Positions 1 through 8,957 of a stretch of DNA of 64,000 nucleotides are shown in pieces (positions within the stretch are counted from its first letter, which is position 1; the number at the start of each line of letters is the position of its first letter). The position numbers were made by a program, and so were the translations under genes. The DNA is from CAYQTE01 sp964420285. GTDB lineage: Bacteria; Planctomycetota; Phycisphaerae; Tepidisphaerales; Tepidisphaeraceae. Below the pieces are notes generated by a model. That model did not search any database, had not been told where the DNA came from, and saw only the letters and a list, made by a program, of their open reading frames with translations. Location: positions 1 to 64,000 of the forward strand of contig CAYQTE010000016.1 in assembly GCA_964420285.1 (NCBI GenBank), given 5' to 3'.

Positions 1-66
1 GGAATTTCGTCAAGCAATACGCGGATGCGGCAGTATCGCTGGTCTCGCCGCTGCTGTGAAATGGGG

Positions 67-220
67 AATATTCACCGCTGAGACGCGGAGTTCGCAGAGA
101 TCACGATGCGAGGAGCGGATTCGGCCCGGATCTTTGATGCGTCGGCGAAGCCACAATTTCGGTTTCTTGAATTGAATCTGCCGTCTTCTCTGCGTCCTCG
201 GCGCCTCTGCGGTGAATATT
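67..220. repeat. Inverted repeat of the ACCGC-GAGACGC type
   Basis: Two arms face each other. The left arm (67-100) begins AATATTCACCGCTGAGACGC and continues GGAG..CGCAGAGA. The right arm (187-220) is its imperfect reverse complement. The spacer of about 85 bases holds no convincing gene. A second intergenic inverted repeat with a related core (AACCGCAAAGACGC) lies at 41218-41366, so this looks like a dispersed non-coding repeat. Short reading frames across it are artefacts of the repeat. Confidence 0.6.
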
Positions 221-232
221 GCATTCGCCGCG

Positions 233-490
233 TTACGCCGCCTTGCGAAGCGGAGCGTCGAAGGCCACGAAGTGTTCCAGGAGCAGGACTCGCAGGTCGC
301 TGCCGTTGCATTTGAACTCGACGTCGAAGGCGACGGTGGGCGCATCCCAGCGTCCGCGAAGAATGCCGACCTGGCCCTGATGAAGCTGCAACTCGCCCAG
401 ATCGCGAGTCAAGCGGACATACTGAGTCTCCTGGGCAATGGTTTGGGGCGATTTGCGTTGAGTCGAGGTGGTATTCTCTGGCGTGTTCAT
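233..490 (-). CDS. Small DUF4926-like protein
   Basis: This is an 85-residue protein if translation starts at the ATG at 490; the reading frame stays open upstream, but that part has no protein-like character. The middle reads VRLTRDLGELQLHQGQVGIL, followed by an acidic/hydrophobic stretch with FDVEF. This recalls the DUF4926 pattern of a short beta-rich domain that starts with a Leu-x-x-Asp-Leu motif and a Gly-x-Val-Gly turn. DUF4926 proteins are small and often sit near toxin-antitoxin genes, but no partner is visible here. Its function is unknown, and the family match is from memory of the motif only. Confidence 0.5.
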   Translation of the reverse strand: MNTPENTTSTQRKSPQTIAQETQYVRLTRDLGELQLHQGQVGILRGRWDAPTVAFDVEFKCNGSDLRVLLLEHFVAFDAPLRKAA

Positions 491-688
491 GGCAATGATT
501 GTCGGCCGGATTGATGCGCGAGTTTTGTGCTCGCGTGGTTTTTCAGAGATGAAGATGCGCGAGATTGCGGCGATGGGTTTGCTGACTCGAGACGATTGCG
601 CGCGGGGCCGGAAATTATGCCTCTGGCAGCATTGCCGCTGAATGTGCCCGGTTGCCCGCCACAAATTTATCGGCGACCGGCGGGAAGA

Positions 689-2101
689 TCACGGCCTGGT
701 GGTTGGCAGCGCGGTCGCACCATCCGGCTTCCAGTGGACGCGGTAAAGATGGCCGCCCTCGATCCGGAAATAGACCAGCGTGCCGTCGGGGTCGAAGTGG
801 TAGGGAATCTGGCCGTTGTAGGAATGGCCGTTGTCGATGCTCAACTGGTCGGTAAGTTCGGTGTTGGCGAGCCATTTGCTGTTGACGAAATCGGCCGTCG
901 GCAACACGAGGCTGTCCGGAAGGCGGTCGTCATCGACATTCATGGACCAGATTTTCGACGGATCGTCCGCCGTCGCGTAGGCGACGCGCCGCGAGTCGGG
1001 ACTGAATAGCGGAGGTCCGACATGGTGCAGATACCCTATTCGCCGGTTGTCGATGACCAACACGCCATGGCCCGCGCACGCAAACCGCGCACCGCCGGGG
1101 CTGAGAGTAACGTCCTCAGTGACGCCACCGCCCGCGCAGTTGAGCCCGTCGATATAGACAAACTCCGTGCCATTGGTATTGAAGAGCAGGTGCAACTCGG
1201 CAATGAGCACATGCGCTCCCTCGGCACCATAGCTATATAGGATCTGCGTCGTCGGCGCGGATTTGACTGCATTCCCGTCAACAACTCGGTAGGCATCAAG
1301 CACGGGGTAACCAGACTCGTCCAGCGGCGCCCCTGGCGCCCGTTGGTAAGCGCCAAAGGTCAAGTGCTCGCCATCGGGCGAAAAGGCGGGCGGCGATGTG
1401 ACCCTATAGTACGGGCCGTAAACGGTCGCGTCCCGCTGCACGGACTCGCCGGCGGCATTCGCAGCGACGAAGGCAAGCTGCTGCCCGTCACGGCTGAAGC
1501 GAATTTGCCGGACGCTGGTATACGCTTGCCCGGTTTCTTCGCCGTCGCGGACGACCCTCCAAAGGCTGTCGTTGCCCAAGCCCGCGTAAGCATAGTGAAA
1601 ACCCGCGAAACTGATTGTCACCTGGGCAATCTGGCTGTAGGCCTTCTGCGGCTTGCCATCCACAACGGCCGTTTGGCTGTCCGCCGTCGCGGTCAAGTAA
1701 AACAGGTGCCGAGCATCGGGGCTAATGAGCAAATTTGATGGGGCCGATGGACCGACAGACGTTTCCTGGCTGTCGAACACGGCGTACCACGTTTTGCCCC
1801 TCCGGGCTGCATAGGCGAGGCGTACGCCGGCCGGGCTGAACACCACGTCCGAGATTTCATCAGCCGTGGCGATACTCTTGCCGTTTATGCGCAATTCAGC
1901 GTCATTGTCCGTTTTGACGACCATCGCGATGTCATGACAATCCGGCGAAATCGCCACATATGTGGTCTGGTGAGCGATCTGGCCGGTATCCGGCACGGGG
2001 CCGAGGTCGTCTTGTTGGATGTTCGGCGCGGCAGGCGCGGTGGCGCACAGGAGACAAATCGCCGCTGATGTTGCGAGGGCGAGAAGTGGAAGCCGTTTCA
2101 C
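689..2101 (-). CDS. Secreted TolB/WD40-like beta-propeller protein
   Basis: The protein is 470 residues long and starts at a GTG with GGGAGG about 4 bases upstream. The N-terminus MKRLPLLALATSAAICLLCA is a clear Sec signal peptide cut near ATAPAAP. The rest is built of repeated beta-strand units carrying SPD or SPDG-type turns (ISPDARHLFYL, FSPDGEHLTFG, LFSPDSRRVAY), typical of TolB/WD40-like propellers, with perhaps six or seven blades. The C-terminus ends in ALPTTRP, the Thr-Pro linker seen in many proteins of this genome. There are no catalytic motifs. It probably acts in the periplasm or outside the cell as a binding scaffold, but the ligand cannot be told. A REP-like element lies just upstream. 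Confidence 0.75.
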   Translation of the reverse strand: MKRLPLLALATSAAICLLCATAPAAPNIQQDDLGPVPDTGQIAHQTTYVAISPDCHDIAMVVKTDNDAELRINGKSIATADEISDVVFSPAGVRLAYAARRGKTWYAVFDSQETSVGPSAPSNLLISPDARHLFYLTATADSQTAVVDGKPQKAYSQIAQVTISFAGFHYAYAGLGNDSLWRVVRDGEETGQAYTSVRQIRFSRDGQQLAFVAANAAGESVQRDATVYGPYYRVTSPPAFSPDGEHLTFGAYQRAPGAPLDESGYPVLDAYRVVDGNAVKSAPTTQILYSYGAEGAHVLIAELHLLFNTNGTEFVYIDGLNCAGGGVTEDVTLSPGGARFACAGHGVLVIDNRRIGYLHHVGPPLFSPDSRRVAYATADDPSKIWSMNVDDDRLPDSLVLPTADFVNSKWLANTELTDQLSIDNGHSYNGQIPYHFDPDGTLVYFRIEGGHLYRVHWKPDGATALPTTRP

Positions 2102-2185
2102 ATTGCCTCCCTGTTGGAGATATTGCGATATTTTATACCGCCGGGCGGTGTCTGTCGTTGTTGGCGCAAATGGAAAAAGGCGCGG

Positions 2186-2224
2186 ACCCTCACCCTGCCC
2201 TCTCCCAGAGTACCGGGAGAGGGG
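2186..2224. repeat. REP-like palindrome, copy 1
   Basis: An ACCCTCACCCT head is followed by a stem CCTCTCCC (2199-2206), an eight-base loop containing GTAC-like AGAGTACC, and the complementary GGGAGAGG (2215-2222). Related copies are at 13487-13527, 44693-44733 and 44762-44804. This one sits between the beta-propeller gene and the sugar isomerase-like gene, both on the minus strand. Such elements can form transcript hairpins, so it may act as a transcriptional stop or in RNA stability. Confidence 0.75.
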
Positions 2225-2252
2225 AAAATGGCAGAATGCGGGCGCGCGGTCG

Positions 2253-3173
2253 TTACTTGGCGCTGAGCTTCGTGACCTGGGTGCTGAAATTGTTCACGGA
2301 CTTGATGAAGTCGTTGTAGGCGGCCGGGCCGGTGCCGCTGGTGTATTCTACGGCGAAGATGCCCTTGAAGCCTTTGTCCTTGGCGAGCTTAAGGACGCCT
2401 GAGCCGTTGACGGTACCGGTGTCGAAGGGGGCGGCTTTGCCGGCGGCGTCCACGTCGGTCAGGTGAAATTCCAGCAGGTGATCGGCCAGCGTGGTCACGG
2501 CATCCAGCGGGGTCAATCCGCTCTTCTTGTACGCGGCCAGGTCGGGGCAGACGCCAATGAGTTTGTCCCGGCCGGTCAGGGCCTTATTGAGCGTGTCGGG
2601 GTTCCAGAAATTGCCGGGCTTGACCTGGTTGAGCACGGCGACGTTGACCTTGTACTGATTGGCCAACTTGTCCAGGGCCTCGAGCGAATCCTCGGGGGCG
2701 TCGACGACCAGGTTCTTGACCTTGAGCTTGGCGGCGAAGGCGAAAATCTTGCCGTCAGTGTCGGCCTTGCCGGTCAGCGTAACCGGGCCGTAACTGACGA
2801 TGTCCATCTTGACGGCCGTAAGCTTGGCGGTCAGGGCGGCAAGAGCGGGTGCGGAAATATCGGGGCCGAATTTCTGGTCCTTGAAGGCGGAGGTGACGAC
2901 CTGGCCATCGGAGAACTCGAAGTGGTGCATGTCCCATTCGTGGGCGAGGTCGATCATCTCGACGCTGGTGAGGTGATTGAAGAAGGAATTGGGGCAGGCA
3001 AGCTGCCAGCCAAGGGAGACCAGTCCGGGATGATCGATCTTGGTCGCCAGTTGCATGAGCCCGCCGGGATTGATTCCCATGGGCAGGGTTTGTGCATTGG
3101 CGACGCTGGAAAGCATCACGACGGACAGGGAGAGGATCAGCCACCGATAGGACGTGTTCTTGTTGGTTCGCAT
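2253..3173 (-). CDS. Secreted sugar phosphate isomerase/epimerase-like TIM barrel protein
   Basis: Starting at the ATG at 3173 gives 306 residues; the reading frame extends upstream without protein-like sequence. The N-terminus has a signal peptide (YRWLILSLSVVMLSSVANAQ). The body resembles the xylose-isomerase-like TIM barrel superfamily (AP endonuclease 2 type), with alternating strands and helices. Recognisable elements are LVSLGWQLACPN, the FEFSDGQ strand, VDAPEDSLEALDKLANQYKV, the strand LEFHLTDVD, and the C-terminal GIFAVEYTSG. Members usually bind a divalent metal through Glu/Asp/His and interconvert sugars, but in planctomycetes many secreted versions have no known substrate. The gene is divergent from the GH31 gene, suggesting shared control. 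Confidence 0.75.
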   Translation of the reverse strand: MRTNKNTSYRWLILSLSVVMLSSVANAQTLPMGINPGGLMQLATKIDHPGLVSLGWQLACPNSFFNHLTSVEMIDLAHEWDMHHFEFSDGQVVTSAFKDQKFGPDISAPALAALTAKLTAVKMDIVSYGPVTLTGKADTDGKIFAFAAKLKVKNLVVDAPEDSLEALDKLANQYKVNVAVLNQVKPGNFWNPDTLNKALTGRDKLIGVCPDLAAYKKSGLTPLDAVTTLADHLLEFHLTDVDAAGKAAPFDTGTVNGSGVLKLAKDKGFKGIFAVEYTSGTGPAAYNDFIKSVNNFSTQVTKLSAK

Positions 3174-3305
3174 GGTAAAAATGTCGCACGAATGGAGTTG
3201 AATATCAAGAGGCGAGTTGAATTGAAGCAGGCGATCTGGCAAAATGTTCTGCGGTCCTTTCTGGCAGTAATCTGAAAAGTGTTTGACAGCGCGAGGAGAA
3301 CTCCG

Positions 3306-6155
3306 ATGACTCGACGAGGATGGAAGCTGGCTCTAGCGGCGGTGGCGTTAGCGACATTTGTGGCCGGTACGCGGTCAATGGGGCAAACGCCGACGGTAAC
3401 GAAACTGGACGATGCGACGGGGCATGGCTTGTCGGTGGCCGGAAGCGACGGCACGCTCCGGGTGACGCTTTTGGGCGATAATCTGGTTCACGTGGCGTTT
3501 GCGAAGGATCCGAAGTTCTTTGACGCCAAGTCGATCGTGACCTCGTTCAATCACCTGGTCGATCCGCATTGGGCGATGGCCAGCGATGCGGCCGGTGCCT
3601 CGCTGACAACCCCGCGGCTGACCGTGAAGGTGGACCCCAAGACGATGGCGGTGTCGTTCGTCGATCCGTCGGGCAAGGCGATCCTGGCGGAAACACCCGG
3701 CGGGCGCACGATGGAAGCGGCGACGGTTCAGGGCGAGCAGACCACCCACGTCCGCCAGCGCTGGCTTGCCAATGCCGATGAATCGCTGTACGGGCTGGGG
3801 CAGATGCAGGAAGGGTTTGTCGACATCAAGGGCTACGACCTTGATATGTGGCAACACAACACCAATGTCGTTGTGCCGTTCCTCGTGTCCAGCCGCGGAT
3901 ATGGCGTGCTGTGGCCGAATCTCTCGGAAACACTCTTTGGCGATACACGGCCTTGGGCGGCGATTCCAGCCAGTTGCCTCCGCGACTCGACCGGCGCAAC
4001 CGGCGGAGTGACGATGGGCACCTTTGCCCCCGCCAATCCCGATCAACTGACCAACAGCCGGCTTTCAAACACAATCGTTCTGGGAGCGGGCGGGCGCGGC
4101 GGCGCGCGAGGCCCGGCCGGTGGGATGACTCGCTGGGTTGGCCAAATCGTGCCCGAGCAGACCGGCACGTACCAGATCAAGACGTATTCCAACGGCGGCA
4201 TCAAGGTCTGGTTCGACGGCAAGCTCCGCATTGAACACTGGCGGCAAAGCTGGAACCCCGGCGATGACGTCATCAAGGTGAATCTGACGGCCGGTCAGGC
4301 GTATCCAATCCGCGTCGAATCGGGCGGCGATCAGACGTCGACAATGAACCTTACCTGGAAGACCCCCTCGCCCAGCAACGATACATCACTCTGGTCGGAA
4401 GTGGGCGACGGAATTGATTATTATTTCGTGTACGGCCCCGACCTGGACAACGTGATCGGCGGCTATCGCCAGATCACCGGGCAGGCGAGCATGATGCCGC
4501 AGTGGGCGATGGGCCTGTGGCAATCGCGCCAGAAATACGACACGCAGCAGGAGAGCGTGGACGTGGTGTCGGAATTCCGCAAGCGGCAGATTCCGTTCGA
4601 CAATATCGTGCAGGACTGGCGGTATTGGTCGGACGACGCGTGGGGTTCGCAGGCGTTTGATCCGAAACGATTCCCCGATCCGGACGGATGGGTCAAGCAG
4701 ATTCACGCCCTGAATGCCCATCTCATGATCTCGGTCTGGGGCAAGTTCTACACCAGCGGAGCGAATTTCGACGCCCTGCACAAGGCCGGATACCTGTATG
4801 AACGCAACATCACCGAGCAGACCAAGGATTGGGTGAACTTCCCCTATACGTTCTACGATGCGTTCAATCCGGGCGCCCGCAAGATGTTCTGGGATCAGAT
4901 CAACGCCGGCATCTACAGCAAGGGCGTGGATGCCTGGTGGATGGACGCGACCGAGCCGGATATCCGGCCGTCACCGTTCTCGATCGAGGGCCAGAAGAAC
5001 TACATGACCCCCACCGCGATGGGAACCGGATCGCGCGTGCTCAACGGATATCCCCTGGTCAACAGCCAGGGCGTGTATGAAGGCCAGCGCTCGGTCAATC
5101 CCAATCAGCGCGTCTTCATCCTCACGCGGTCGGGATTTGCCGGCATTCAGCGCTATGCGACGGCCACGTGGTCCGGCGATATCACCTCGACCTGGACGGC
5201 GATGGCCAAGCAGATTCCGGCCGGGCTGGGAATCAGCATCGCCGGTGATCCGTGGTGGACGATGGACTGCGGCGGCTACACAATGGACACGCGATTCGAG
5301 GGCAACACGCGGACGCACGTCCAGACACCGGCCGCGGCGGATGAATGGCGGGAACTCAACGCCCGATGGTTTGAATTCGCCACGTTCTGCCCGATTCTGC
5401 GAGTGCATGGCGAACTGCAGCCGCGCGAGATGTGGAACATCGCCGGCAATGACGACAGCGCCCCGGTCTATCAGGCCCAGGTGAAATCCGACAAGATCCG
5501 CTACGCACTGCTGCCGTACATCTATTCTCTGGCAGGTGCGGTGACTCAGGACAGCGGCACGATCATGCGGCCGCTGGTGATGGATTTCGGCTCGGACGCG
5601 ACGGCTCGCGAGGTGACGGATCAGTACATGTTCGGCCCGGCGTTCATGGTGGCGCCGGTGACGACGTACAAGGCCCGCTCGCGTTCAGTCTACCTGCCGT
5701 CGTCGGCGACGTGGTATGACTTCTGGAGCGGCGCTGTCAAGGCCGGTGGAACCAGCGATGCCCCGGCGCCGTACGATCAGATGCCTCTGTTCGTGAAGGC
5801 CGGCTCGATCATTCCGCAGGGCCCGGAGGTTCAATACGCCGCCGAGAAGAAGGCTGATCCGATCACGATCTGGGTCTACGCCGGCGCCGACGGCAAGTTC
5901 AACCTGTATGAGGACGATGGCAACACCTACAACTACGAGAAGGGCGAATTCAGCCGCATCCCGATGACCTGGCACGACGCGACCAATACGCTGGAGATCG
6001 GCCAGCGCGTCGGATCGTTCACCGGTATGCTCGCCCAGCGAACCTTCCACGTGGTGGTGGTCAGCAAGGCCAACGCCCAGCCGTTCAGCCTGACGCCCCC
6101 GGCCGGCAAGTCCGTGACCTACACGGGCGCGGCGGTGCAGGTGGCGGTGCCGTGA
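3306..6155 (+). CDS. Secreted GH31 alpha-xylosidase-like glycosidase with inserted PA14 domain
   Basis: The protein has 949 residues from the ATG at 3306, which has GAGGAG seven bases upstream. A signal peptide (LALAAVALATFVAGTRSMGQ) leads into a GH31 N-terminal beta-sandwich. A PA14-like domain (roughly residues 275-385; GTYQIKTYSNGGIKVWFDGK) is inserted before the catalytic barrel. The barrel holds the nucleophile motif WWMDATEPD (Asp547) and the acid/base motif in TATWSGDITSTW (Asp625). C-terminal sandwich domains follow. A PA14 insert is known in bacterial alpha-xylosidases such as Cellvibrio Xyl31A that act on xyloglucan oligosaccharides, so alpha-xylosidase is the best guess over alpha-glucosidase. 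A short Gly/Arg-rich stretch (GGRGGARGPAGG) precedes the PA14 domain. Confidence 0.88.
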   Translation: MTRRGWKLALAAVALATFVAGTRSMGQTPTVTKLDDATGHGLSVAGSDGTLRVTLLGDNLVHVAFAKDPKFFDAKSIVTSFNHLVDPHWAMASDAAGASLTTPRLTVKVDPKTMAVSFVDPSGKAILAETPGGRTMEAATVQGEQTTHVRQRWLANADESLYGLGQMQEGFVDIKGYDLDMWQHNTNVVVPFLVSSRGYGVLWPNLSETLFGDTRPWAAIPASCLRDSTGATGGVTMGTFAPANPDQLTNSRLSNTIVLGAGGRGGARGPAGGMTRWVGQIVPEQTGTYQIKTYSNGGIKVWFDGKLRIEHWRQSWNPGDDVIKVNLTAGQAYPIRVESGGDQTSTMNLTWKTPSPSNDTSLWSEVGDGIDYYFVYGPDLDNVIGGYRQITGQASMMPQWAMGLWQSRQKYDTQQESVDVVSEFRKRQIPFDNIVQDWRYWSDDAWGSQAFDPKRFPDPDGWVKQIHALNAHLMISVWGKFYTSGANFDALHKAGYLYERNITEQTKDWVNFPYTFYDAFNPGARKMFWDQINAGIYSKGVDAWWMDATEPDIRPSPFSIEGQKNYMTPTAMGTGSRVLNGYPLVNSQGVYEGQRSVNPNQRVFILTRSGFAGIQRYATATWSGDITSTWTAMAKQIPAGLGISIAGDPWWTMDCGGYTMDTRFEGNTRTHVQTPAAADEWRELNARWFEFATFCPILRVHGELQPREMWNIAGNDDSAPVYQAQVKSDKIRYALLPYIYSLAGAVTQDSGTIMRPLVMDFGSDATAREVTDQYMFGPAFMVAPVTTYKARSRSVYLPSSATWYDFWSGAVKAGGTSDAPAPYDQMPLFVKAGSIIPQGPEVQYAAEKKADPITIWVYAGADGKFNLYEDDGNTYNYEKGEFSRIPMTWHDATNTLEIGQRVGSFTGMLAQRTFHVVVVSKANAQPFSLTPPAGKSVTYTGAAVQVAVP

Positions 6156-6192
6156 CCGGGAGATAGCGACGCGAGACATTTTCGCGGCAAGC

Positions 6193-6228
6193 AAAAGGGC
6201 GCCCGGTGTTCCGCACCGGGCGCCTTCT
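6193..6228. terminator. Bidirectional rho-independent terminator
   Basis: A perfect 11-base-pair stem (GGCGCCCGGTG at 6198-6208 with CACCGGGCGCC at 6214-6224) encloses a five-base loop. It lies between the converging GH31 gene and the MFS/spermidine-synthase gene. AAAA precedes the left arm, giving a U-run on the minus-strand transcript, and TTCT follows on the plus strand. Confidence 0.8.
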
Positions 6229-6244
6229 CATGCGCTCGATGCAC

Positions 6245-8890
6245 TCAGGGTATCGGCGGGAACATCCGCTGGATCGGCGACGGCGGAAACATGATCTGCT
6301 TGAGACGGTCGTGCGTCTGCTTTGAAGTGCTGATCAAATCCTCGGGGAACCGGCGATAGAACAGCATGGCTTTGTAGATGGTGTCGGCGTCGTTGGGATT
6401 GGCGTCCAGGCTCCAGCCGGCCAGGTATTGCAGTCGCAGGTTGTCGTCGGTGTTCAGGTCGGCCGGGTGATCGCCTGTCGTGAGCCAGGATCGCAAATCA
6501 CGACCGCGGCCGGCGTAGGTGAGCATGAGATCGAAGGCCGGATCACCGGCGCCGGCGCCGAACCCGGTTTCGGCCATCGAGGCTTTGACTCTCAGATACT
6601 CAGGCGTGTCCAGGCGGGCGCTGATCGCGTCGGGGTCGATGGTGTCGTCCGGGGCGGCCCGGCCCATGACGACCATGTCGTAGCCCGTCCCGCCGTTGTC
6701 GTTACCCCAGACGATGCCATCGGGGAAGACATCGAAGAACGTGCGCAATTCGCAGCGGACGGCGTCGATGTTGGATTCGTAGAGGGGCACCCATTGCGTG
6801 ACGATTCCGCCGGGATTGAGGTGGTCCTTGCACAATTGGAAATATTCTCGCGTGTAGAGAATGGCCGACCCCTTGACCCACGGATGGATGGGGTCGGAGG
6901 TGATGATGTCGTATGTCCTGCTGGTGGTCAGCATGTAATGGCGGGCATCGTCGAAATTGATCGGGTTGACCCTGGGGTTGACGGGCTTACCGCCGGCGTC
7001 CATCTGCACAACGCCGTAATTCTCGGTATGAAAATATTTGTCGGCCAGCGGCGGAATGAGCGGTTCGAGTTCGCAGAGGTCAATCTGGTTGATGGTGGGA
7101 TAGATGGTGAACGTGCCGGCCGTCACGCCCGCGCCGCAGCCGACGATAAGCACAGAATGGGGATCGCCCTTGTGCAGCAGCGAGGGGATATGGCCGAGCA
7201 TGCGCTGCAGCCGCATGTCCGCCGCGTCGGTTGAGGCTTCGGTTTTGCCGCTGACATGGAAATAGCGATTGCTGCCGCTGCTGGAGACGGCGACGGAGGA
7301 GTTGATCCCCTCGGCGGCGTAGACAACGTTTTCGCCGCCGTGGATGGAGGAGTGAATCTGCCGGCCGAATGCGATCAGGTTTTGGGGAATGGCGGGCGTG
7401 TTGCGGGCCAGCAGCGGAAGCAGCGCGGCGACGAAAACAATGCCGACCAGTGCGGCCACGCGGGGGAAATTCATCGTCAGGTACAGACCATCATCCGAAT
7501 CACCCGACGAGGCCAGAAAGGCTGCGATGAGCGACAGCACCGCCGCCGCCGTCGCCAGGCACATCATCAGGCGATGGGCCATTTGTGTTCCCAGCGGCTC
7601 GTGATTGCCGAAATGCGGCACGACCCAGATGCTGAAGAATACCGCGCCGGCAATGGCCCCCAGTGTGTTGGCGGCGTAGACCGCGCCGACGCTGCGGCCG
7701 GTGTCCTGCCCCGGCGATGCCACCGCCGCCAAGGCAAACGGGAAGCTGGCGCCCCACAAAATCGCCGCGGGCAGAATGGCCCAGAGGCAGCGCATGACGT
7801 CCAGCGGGAAAACGACCGACAATTGCGAGTTGAGCGAGAGATCGATCGGCCAGTCGGGCATGGACGAGCAGGTGGCCCAGGCCGCCCAGAAAATGGCCAG
7901 GATCAGGCCACCCTGGCAGATCGCCAATGCCGCGCGCGGATGGCGGCCGCGTTCGGTCATCGAACTGGCGGCGCTGGTGCCGATGCCCAGGCCCAGAAGG
8001 AAAACCGCCAGGATGATCGAGAAGGTGTAAACGGTGCCGCCAAGGCTGAGCGCGAGAATCCGGGTCCAGACGGCTTCGCCGCCCAGAGCCGTCATGCCGG
8101 AGAGTGCGATGGCGAACATGACCAGTATCGAGCCGCGGTTGTGAAAGAGCGAACTCGATCGGTCGCGTTTAATGGGCGGCAGTGGCGTAAAGGGCGAACT
8201 CGACGCCAACAGCATCGCGCCGGTGAACACGGCGATATTGATGATCGCGGCAACGACCGTGGCGGCCACCATGTTCCACCGCGGCAGCAGATAGAAGCCG
8301 GCCAACAGCGATCCGGCCACCGCGCCGACGATGTTGCCGCCGTAGAAATATCCCATCCACGCCACGCCCGACGGCGTGGCTCGCACCCATCGTGAAAGCG
8401 CCGGCAGGGTCGCGCCCATGAGAAACGTCGGCGGCAGGAGCACCACCGCCGCCAGCATGGCGCGAAAGGAGATTCCCGACAGCCGGCCGGCGAACTGCGT
8501 GGCGGCCAGGCGATCGGCACTCGGCAGGCCAAAGACAATCGCCAGGCCGAAGATTCCGACCAGAAGCTCCAGCACGGCATAAACGCGCAGGGGATGCCGG
8601 CGGGTGGAAACCAGCCGCGGCAGAATCAAACTGCCCAGGCACAGGCCACCCATGTAGGTCGCCAGCAGGACGCCGATGGCGATGGCATCCGAGCCGACCA
8701 GGAGCTGAAGCAACTGGAGCCAGACGACCTCGTAGATCAGGGCAGCGCACCCGCTTCCGAAAAAGAGCAGCAGCGCCAGACCCAATACAGGATCGGCGAA
8801 GGATTCGCAGCCCTGGGCAGGCCCGGGCGGGACTGCCAGAGGGATATTGGGCTCGACGGAAATGGGCGGCAGCGAAGGAACATCGGTCAT
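6245..8890 (-). CDS. Fused MFS-like membrane / spermidine-synthase-like protein (copy 2)
   Basis: Starting at the ATG at 8890 gives 881 residues; upstream residues in the frame are Arg/Pro-rich non-coding translation. The N-terminal half has about ten or more hydrophobic segments, beginning LALLLFFGSGCAALIYEVVW, typical of the MFS-like half of these fusions. The C-terminal half resembles spermidine synthase/SAM-dependent methyltransferase: VLIVGCGAGVTAGTF (the family GGGDG loop is changed to GCGAG), an acidic strand LCELEPL, and YDIITSDPIHPWVKGSAILY. The family is common in planctomycetes, and polyamine synthesis is unproven. The paralogue immediately upstream (8958-11795) is separated by 67 bases, so the two are probably co-transcribed. 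No strong ribosome binding site is seen. Confidence 0.8.
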   Translation of the reverse strand: MTDVPSLPPISVEPNIPLAVPPGPAQGCESFADPVLGLALLLFFGSGCAALIYEVVWLQLLQLLVGSDAIAIGVLLATYMGGLCLGSLILPRLVSTRRHPLRVYAVLELLVGIFGLAIVFGLPSADRLAATQFAGRLSGISFRAMLAAVVLLPPTFLMGATLPALSRWVRATPSGVAWMGYFYGGNIVGAVAGSLLAGFYLLPRWNMVAATVVAAIINIAVFTGAMLLASSSPFTPLPPIKRDRSSSLFHNRGSILVMFAIALSGMTALGGEAVWTRILALSLGGTVYTFSIILAVFLLGLGIGTSAASSMTERGRHPRAALAICQGGLILAIFWAAWATCSSMPDWPIDLSLNSQLSVVFPLDVMRCLWAILPAAILWGASFPFALAAVASPGQDTGRSVGAVYAANTLGAIAGAVFFSIWVVPHFGNHEPLGTQMAHRLMMCLATAAAVLSLIAAFLASSGDSDDGLYLTMNFPRVAALVGIVFVAALLPLLARNTPAIPQNLIAFGRQIHSSIHGGENVVYAAEGINSSVAVSSSGSNRYFHVSGKTEASTDAADMRLQRMLGHIPSLLHKGDPHSVLIVGCGAGVTAGTFTIYPTINQIDLCELEPLIPPLADKYFHTENYGVVQMDAGGKPVNPRVNPINFDDARHYMLTTSRTYDIITSDPIHPWVKGSAILYTREYFQLCKDHLNPGGIVTQWVPLYESNIDAVRCELRTFFDVFPDGIVWGNDNGGTGYDMVVMGRAAPDDTIDPDAISARLDTPEYLRVKASMAETGFGAGAGDPAFDLMLTYAGRGRDLRSWLTTGDHPADLNTDDNLRLQYLAGWSLDANPNDADTIYKAMLFYRRFPEDLISTSKQTHDRLKQIMFPPSPIQRMFPPIP

Positions 8891-8957
8891 AAGAGGAGCC
8901 TGCAATGAAGATCCAAACAATCTCAAGCCGATCACGCTTCCAACTGCGGCGCCCGCC

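Noticed and set aside
7256..8395. Long plus-strand reading frame (379 residues) opposite the MFS/spermidine-synthase gene
   Set aside because: It is antisense to a protein with clear membrane and Rossmann motifs, and its own sequence is Arg/Gly/Gln-rich without domains, as expected for a GC-rich shadow frame.
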